From Bifidobacterium breve (lineage in GTDB: Bacteria; Actinomycetota; Actinomycetes; S36-B12): a DNA stretch of 8,621 nucleotides. A program made the translations under genes and the position numbers. Below the pieces are notes generated by a model. That model was not told the origin of the DNA. It ran no database searches and worked only from the letters and a program-made list of their open reading frames with translations. Shown here piece by piece: positions 4,965 to 8,621 of this stretch. How positions within the stretch are numbered: position 1 is the first letter of the stretch; every line of letters begins with the position of its first letter. The DNA is taken from NCBI GenBank assembly GCA_943328365.2, contig CALPZT020000043.1:1-8621 (forward strand). The letters are read 5' to 3'.

Positions 4965-6623
4965 GTGACTCCTGATGCCCTCGCCGCCTGCGTGCGTGAT
5001 GCGCTTGCCGGCCTTGTCTCGGCCGGAACCCTCTCGATCGACGTCCCCGCCGAGGTTCACATCGAGCGCCCGAAGTCCCGCGAGCACGGCGACTATGCGA
5101 CGAACATCGCGCTGGCCCTCGCGAAGCAGGCCGGCGTGGCCCCGCGAGTGATCGCCGAGCAGTTAGCCGTCGAGCTCGCCAAGACCGATGGCATCGCCTC
5201 GGCCGAGGTGGCCGGCCCCGGCTTCATCAACATCACCCTCGACACTGCCGCGCAGGGCGAGGTGGCCCGGCGCATCATCGAGGCTGGCGAGATGTTCGGG
5301 CACGGCGATGCCCTCGCCGGCCGGTCCGTGAACGTCGAGTTCATCTCCGCGAACCCGACCGGCCCCCTTCACCTAGGCCATACCCGTTGGGCTGCAGTGG
5401 GCGATGCCCTCGCCCGGGTGCTCACGGCGGCAGGAGCCACGGTCGCCAAGGAGTTCTACATCAACGACCGGGGCGTCCAGATGGACAAGTTCGGTGCCTC
5501 TGTCATGGCGGCTGCGCATGGTCAGCCGGTCCCGGAGGACGGCTACCAAGGCGGCTACATCCTCGACCTCGCAGCAGAAATCGTTGCGGAGCAACCGGAT
5601 TTGCTCGCCCTGCCTGCCGATGAGCAGATGCCGGCCTTCCGCGAGGCGGCCTACGCGCGGCAGCTCGCCCAGCAGCAGCATGTGCTCGCCCTGTTCCGCA
5701 CCGTGTTCGACGTCTGGTACTCCGAGCGCTCGCTGCACGAGTCGAATGCGGTCGAGCACGGGTTCGAGAAGCTGCGCGAGCACGGCCATGTCTATGAGAT
5801 GGACGGCGCAGTCTGGCTGCGCACGACTGACTTCGACGACGACAAGGACCGGGTGCTCATCAAGGCCGATGGCGAATACACCTACTTCGCGTCCGACACC
5901 GCCTACTACGTCGACAAGCGCGAGCGCGGCTTCGACCTGTGCATCTACCTGCTCGGCGCCGATCACCACGGCTACGTCAATCGGCTGCGTGCCGTTGCCG
6001 CATGCGCCGGCGACGACATGGACGACAACGTCGAGGTGCTCATCGGCCAGCTCGTGAAGATCACCCGGGCAGGGGAGGAGGTCAAGCTCTCCAAGCGGGC
6101 AGGCACCATCGTCACCCTCGAGGAGCTTGTCGAGGAGGTCGGCGTCGATGCCGCCCGCTACTCGCTCATCCGCTACCCGGTCGACTCCCCGCTGACCATC
6201 GACCTCGAGGTCATCAAGCTTCGCACCAACGACAACCCGGTATTCACCGTGCAGTACGCCCACGCGCGCGTGTCGTCCGTCCTGCGCAATGCCGCGGACA
6301 TCGGCATCGACTGGCGTGCCCTGGGATTCGACCCGGGCCTGCTCGTGCACGAGCGGGAGAACGAGTTGCTGGGTGCCCTCGCCGAGTTCCCGCGCATCGT
6401 CGCCGGGGCGGCCGAGCTACGCGAGCCGCACCGCATCGCCCGCTACCTCGAGGCCCTCGCCTCGACCTATCACCGTTTCTACGACGCCTGCCGGGTGCTC
6501 CCGCGCGGCGACGAGGAGCAGAGTGGTGAGCACCTTGCGAGGCTCTGGCTGTGCGCGAGCACGAGGCAGGTCATCGCGAACGGGCTGGGCCTGCTCGGGG
6601 TCAGTGCACCCGAACGGATGTAG
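4965..6623 (+). CDS. argS: Arginyl-tRNA synthetase (class I)
   Basis: A 552-residue cytoplasmic enzyme that attaches arginine to tRNA-Arg using ATP. The N-terminal additional domain that recognises the tRNA D-loop covers about 1-110 (HIERPKSREHGDYATNIAL at 32-50). The class I Rossmann fold carries the HIGH box as HLGH (136-139, in SANPTGPLHLGHTR) and the KMSKS-like loop as KLSKR (374-378). The anticodon-binding DALR domain covers about 425-552 (YAHARVSSVLRNA at 431; C-terminal ASTRQVIANGLGLLGVSAPERM). Length and all core motifs are normal, so the gene should be functional. GTG 4965 is preferred because the protein then starts MTPDALAACVRDAL, as expected for actinobacterial ArgS; the longer open frame from 4773 has an un-ArgS-like extension that spans the hairpin. 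A cognate tRNA-Arg(CCG) lies upstream on the other strand. In several actinomycetes argS is followed by lysA, whereas here a surface-protein gene follows. Confidence 0.97.
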   Translation: MTPDALAACVRDALAGLVSAGTLSIDVPAEVHIERPKSREHGDYATNIALALAKQAGVAPRVIAEQLAVELAKTDGIASAEVAGPGFINITLDTAAQGEVARRIIEAGEMFGHGDALAGRSVNVEFISANPTGPLHLGHTRWAAVGDALARVLTAAGATVAKEFYINDRGVQMDKFGASVMAAAHGQPVPEDGYQGGYILDLAAEIVAEQPDLLALPADEQMPAFREAAYARQLAQQQHVLALFRTVFDVWYSERSLHESNAVEHGFEKLREHGHVYEMDGAVWLRTTDFDDDKDRVLIKADGEYTYFASDTAYYVDKRERGFDLCIYLLGADHHGYVNRLRAVAACAGDDMDDNVEVLIGQLVKITRAGEEVKLSKRAGTIVTLEELVEEVGVDAARYSLIRYPVDSPLTIDLEVIKLRTNDNPVFTVQYAHARVSSVLRNAADIGIDWRALGFDPGLLVHERENELLGALAEFPRIVAGAAELREPHRIARYLEALASTYHRFYDACRVLPRGDEEQSGEHLARLWLCASTRQVIANGLGLLGVSAPERM

Positions 6624-6655
6624 TGATAACAGGAGACGCCACGACCGAATGAAAT

Positions 6656-6669
6656 GAGGGATTACCCTC
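6656..6669 (+). terminator. Small hairpin after argS, weak terminator candidate
   Basis: GAGGG-ATTA-CCCTC lies 33 bp after the argS stop. Flanking ATGA/TCAT could extend the stem with a 2-nt bulge. No T-run follows. Confidence 0.35.
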
Positions 6670-6700
6670 GTCATAACGGTGGACGCACCTCCTGTGTGTT

Positions 6701-6760
6701 CTAATATTCGACATATTTCTATCTTGACAGAGACGCGATTTTTCCGCGTTCATGCGATCC
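6701..6760 (+). promoter_or_regulatory. AT-rich promoter region of the surface-protein gene
   Basis: This stretch is clearly richer in A/T than its surroundings. It holds a consensus -35 hexamer TTGACA (6724-6729) but no convincing -10 at 16-19 bp. Just upstream is a perfect short inverted repeat AATAT-TCGAC-ATATT (6703-6717) that could bind a regulator. A small hairpin ACGCG-ATTTTTC-CGCGT (6733-6749) follows. Transcription towards 6805 is likely, but the exact start cannot be placed. Confidence 0.35.
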
Positions 6761-6804
6761 ACCCGCACGCTGAACCCTTGGTTTAGCCGACCGAGGAGTT
6801 GTCT

Positions 6805-8621
6805 ATGCGAGTGCCACGCGTTGCCCTAGCTGTCGTTGTGGGATCGCTAGTCGCCGGAAGCGTGGGCGTAGGGGTGGTCTTGGCGCCATCGGCCTCAGCC
6901 GTGGCCACGGTCACGACGACACAGATCAACTGCGGCACGAGTGCGGCCTCGGCCACCGTGACTGCTCCCACCGCACTGGCGGTCGGCGACACACTCGTGG
7001 TGAGCTACACGGACTGCAACAACTACAACCTGACACGAAGTAACTTTGCTGAGAACAGCGTCTACAACGTCAATGGAGCCAGCGCTCAGACTCAGACCCT
7101 GACCGTGTACGCAGGAGCCACCACGGCAGGCACGACGTTGTCTACGTTAACGGGGTCCTCCGGTGGTACGTCGAAGACGATCACTATCGTTCAGGCGGCG
7201 GCGGATCCTTGGACAACCAAGACGCCGCCGACGACCGGGGTGCTTGGTACGCCCTACTCGGGATATACGTTCGCGGCAACGGGTGGCTCTAACTACGTGA
7301 CAGGATCTGGGTCCCTACCGCCGGGGCTCGCGCTCAGCACGGGTGGCGTATTGAGCGGCACGCCGACAATTCCTGGCGCCTACACCTTCGCAGTGACGGC
7401 AACCGGGGTCTCGTCCTCCACCGGAAACATCACCGTCACGATTTCTGGCGTGGCGATCTCTAAGGTGACGATTTGCCATCGGACGAGGGCGACAACGAAC
7501 CCGTACGTGCTCATCACGGTGTCGGTGAACTCCGTGATCGGCAGCGGCGGGGGCAACGGCCACAGCGATCACAACACGACGCGAACGAACTCGGTGAACC
7601 CGACGACGAACGGGATCACTCCCGGGTCGGGTCCATTCGACACTGCATTCAATACCTCCCCGGGCTACTCGCCCAACCAGAAGTGGTGGGGCGACATCAT
7701 TCCGCCCTTCTCCTACACGAGTGGTGGCTCGACGCTCACCTATGCAGGCTTGAACTGGGGCCCCTCGTCGGGGACGACGTGGGCATGGCCAAATCCGACG
7801 GCGACTTCGCCGACGGACTGGTTGCAGGCAAGCGAATTTGCAACCGCAGTGAATGCCGCGCCGAGCAGCACCTACAAGGACGCTGTCTCACAATGCATGG
7901 ATCTGTCTGCGGCAGGCGCGCAATCGACGAAGTCCGCTCAGATGGACACTCCAGCCAAGTACTTCAACGTCTCGGTGAACAATGGCGAGGATCCAAGCTC
8001 GATCGAGTCGGATCTCAATGAGCAGCAGGCGCTGAACTCAGGCGGCACGGTCGATCCGATTCCGTCCTTGGCGACCTTGGAGAGCGGACTTCTCGTGCAG
8101 ACGGTTGCCGCATCGGGAACGACGCAGACAGCATCGAATCTCAACGGCACGCTGGGGACTACCGTCACCTGGACCTCCTGGCGCTTCCAGTGGGCGACGA
8201 GCATCGACCTCGTGCGGGCCGGTTCCGGTTCGACGTACACCTACAATCCGGCCGTTGACCCTGTCGGTTCAGTCGGTGCGGGCCCAACTTCGCCGACGCA
8301 CCCGGTCACCGGACTTACCTGCGGAACGACCTACTACTTCCGAGTGGTGGGCATCGACAGCGTGCCCGCGACCACCTATGGGGATTTCAAGTCCTTCTCG
8401 ACCTCTGCCTGTAGTAGTGGCGATGGGGGTAGTTCGAGCGGGAGCAGCAGTTCGAGCGGTGGTGGATCGAGTACTCCGTCTGCAACAGCGTCCCCGGCGG
8501 CGTCGACGTCGCCTGGCGTCGGTCCCGTGAAGAAGCCGGAGAACGAGAAGGTCAAGCCCGGCAAGGACGTCACCCTCATCGATGGCGAGCCAACGAAGAC
8601 CGAGAAGAAGAAGGATGACAA
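6805..8621 (+). CDS. Large secreted surface protein with Ig-like, Cys/His 'DIIPPF' and FnIII-like modules (partial, C-terminus off right edge)
   Basis: The frame is open for 605 codons from ATG 6805 to the edge; GAGGAG at 6793-6798, spaced 6 nt, fixes the start. Residues 1-32 are a signal peptide (basic n-region, LAVVVGSLVAGSVGVGVVL, cleavage after SASA or ASA). Residues about 134-205 resemble a putative Ig domain (He_PIG): TGVLGTPYSGYTF, LPPGLALSTGGVLSGTPT, GAYTFAVTAT. Residues about 220-320 carry the motif series VTICHRT, TNPYVLITV, GHSDH, WWGDIIPPFSY, AGLNW, which I recall from many bacterial surface proteins without known function. Residues about 435-535 are FnIII-like (VTGLTCGTTYYFRVVGID). 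Then come a Ser/Gly/Thr/Pro-rich linker (537-571) and a Lys/Glu-rich stretch. The remaining C-terminus, including any anchor, is outside the window. Binding or adhesion at the cell surface is inference. Codon choice (more GGT, TCT, CTA, TTG, ACG) differs from argS, which may reflect transfer or low expression. Confidence 0.88.
   Translation, partial: MRVPRVALAVVVGSLVAGSVGVGVVLAPSASAVATVTTTQINCGTSAASATVTAPTALAVGDTLVVSYTDCNNYNLTRSNFAENSVYNVNGASAQTQTLTVYAGATTAGTTLSTLTGSSGGTSKTITIVQAAADPWTTKTPPTTGVLGTPYSGYTFAATGGSNYVTGSGSLPPGLALSTGGVLSGTPTIPGAYTFAVTATGVSSSTGNITVTISGVAISKVTICHRTRATTNPYVLITVSVNSVIGSGGGNGHSDHNTTRTNSVNPTTNGITPGSGPFDTAFNTSPGYSPNQKWWGDIIPPFSYTSGGSTLTYAGLNWGPSSGTTWAWPNPTATSPTDWLQASEFATAVNAAPSSTYKDAVSQCMDLSAAGAQSTKSAQMDTPAKYFNVSVNNGEDPSSIESDLNEQQALNSGGTVDPIPSLATLESGLLVQTVAASGTTQTASNLNGTLGTTVTWTSWRFQWATSIDLVRAGSGSTYTYNPAVDPVGSVGAGPTSPTHPVTGLTCGTTYYFRVVGIDSVPATTYGDFKSFSTSACSSGDGGSSSGSSSSSGGGSSTPSATASPAASTSPGVGPVKKPENEKVKPGKDVTLIDGEPTKTEKKKDD
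8413..8517 (+). repeat. Low-complexity Ser/Gly then Thr/Pro/Ala-rich linker coding region
   Basis: The segment encodes GDGGSSSGSSSSSGGGSS, followed by a Ser/Thr/Ala/Pro stretch, using repeated AGT-TCG-AGC and GGT/GGG codons. It is a flexible spacer of the kind found between the outer modules and the wall- or membrane-proximal part of surface proteins, and it is prone to length variation. Confidence 0.7.

Noticed and set aside
5373..6350. Long minus-strand frame of 325 codons inside argS
   Set aside because: It is antisense to a fully motif-supported argS; Val/Asp/Glu/Gly-rich composition mirrors the codon bias of the sense gene.
7473..8021. 182-codon alternative frame in the surface-protein gene
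   Set aside because: Out of frame with the signal-peptide-bearing 605-codon reading frame, which has a good Shine-Dalgarno and recognisable modules.
1..8621. CRISPR array, prophage or toxin-antitoxin pair
   Set aside because: No regularly spaced repeats, phage structural genes or small paired ORFs with suitable signals were found on either strand.

Overview
The window is GC-rich chromosomal DNA with codons strongly favouring G or C at the third position. Gene content (a YhhQ-type transporter, tRNA-Arg near argS, an actinobacterial IS481 element and a Cys/His-motif surface protein) points to an actinomycete, possibly Micrococcales/Microbacteriaceae. The taxonomic call is inference from content and style.

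Layout. Positions 1-2283 hold two minus-strand genes. A queuosine-precursor (YhhQ/VUT) transporter runs off the left edge. It is preceded, with a 7-bp gap, by a 587-residue protein with an AlbA_2/Schlafen-like N-terminus and a GHKL-type ATP-binding half. A long imperfect inverted repeat lies just upstream of that second gene. Positions 2418-3713 are a complete IS481-family insertion sequence with an intact transposase. It sits exactly at the 3' end of a minus-strand tRNA-Arg(CCG) gene (3717-3789). A 15-bp direct repeat flanks it (2403-2417 and 3714-3728), so insertion duplicated the end of the tRNA and left the gene whole. Each IS end carries two tandem copies of a 19-bp site with a 23-bp pitch.

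From 3855 rightwards the genes are on the plus strand: a YihY/BrkB-family membrane protein with a 9-bp tandem repeat in its charged tail, a strong hairpin, argS (arginyl-tRNA synthetase, probably leaderless with a GTG start), a short AT-richer promoter region, and a large secreted protein that runs off the right edge. The secreted protein has a signal peptide, a putative Ig-like domain, a CHRT/GHxDH/WGDIIPPF module that appears to carry an insertion, a fibronectin-III-like segment, and Ser/Gly-rich and Lys/Glu-rich stretches.

How they relate. tRNA-Arg(CCG) and argS supply a tRNA and its cognate charging enzyme within about 1.2 kb, divergently oriented. The YhhQ protein belongs to tRNA queuosine modification, so core translation functions frame the region. 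The AlbA_2/GHKL gene, the IS and the surface protein look like accessory additions. I see no complete new multi-gene system. The best leads are the precise IS insertion at the tRNA end, the doubled IS-end sites, the putative operator of the AlbA_2/GHKL gene, and the unusual Cys/His module of the secreted protein.
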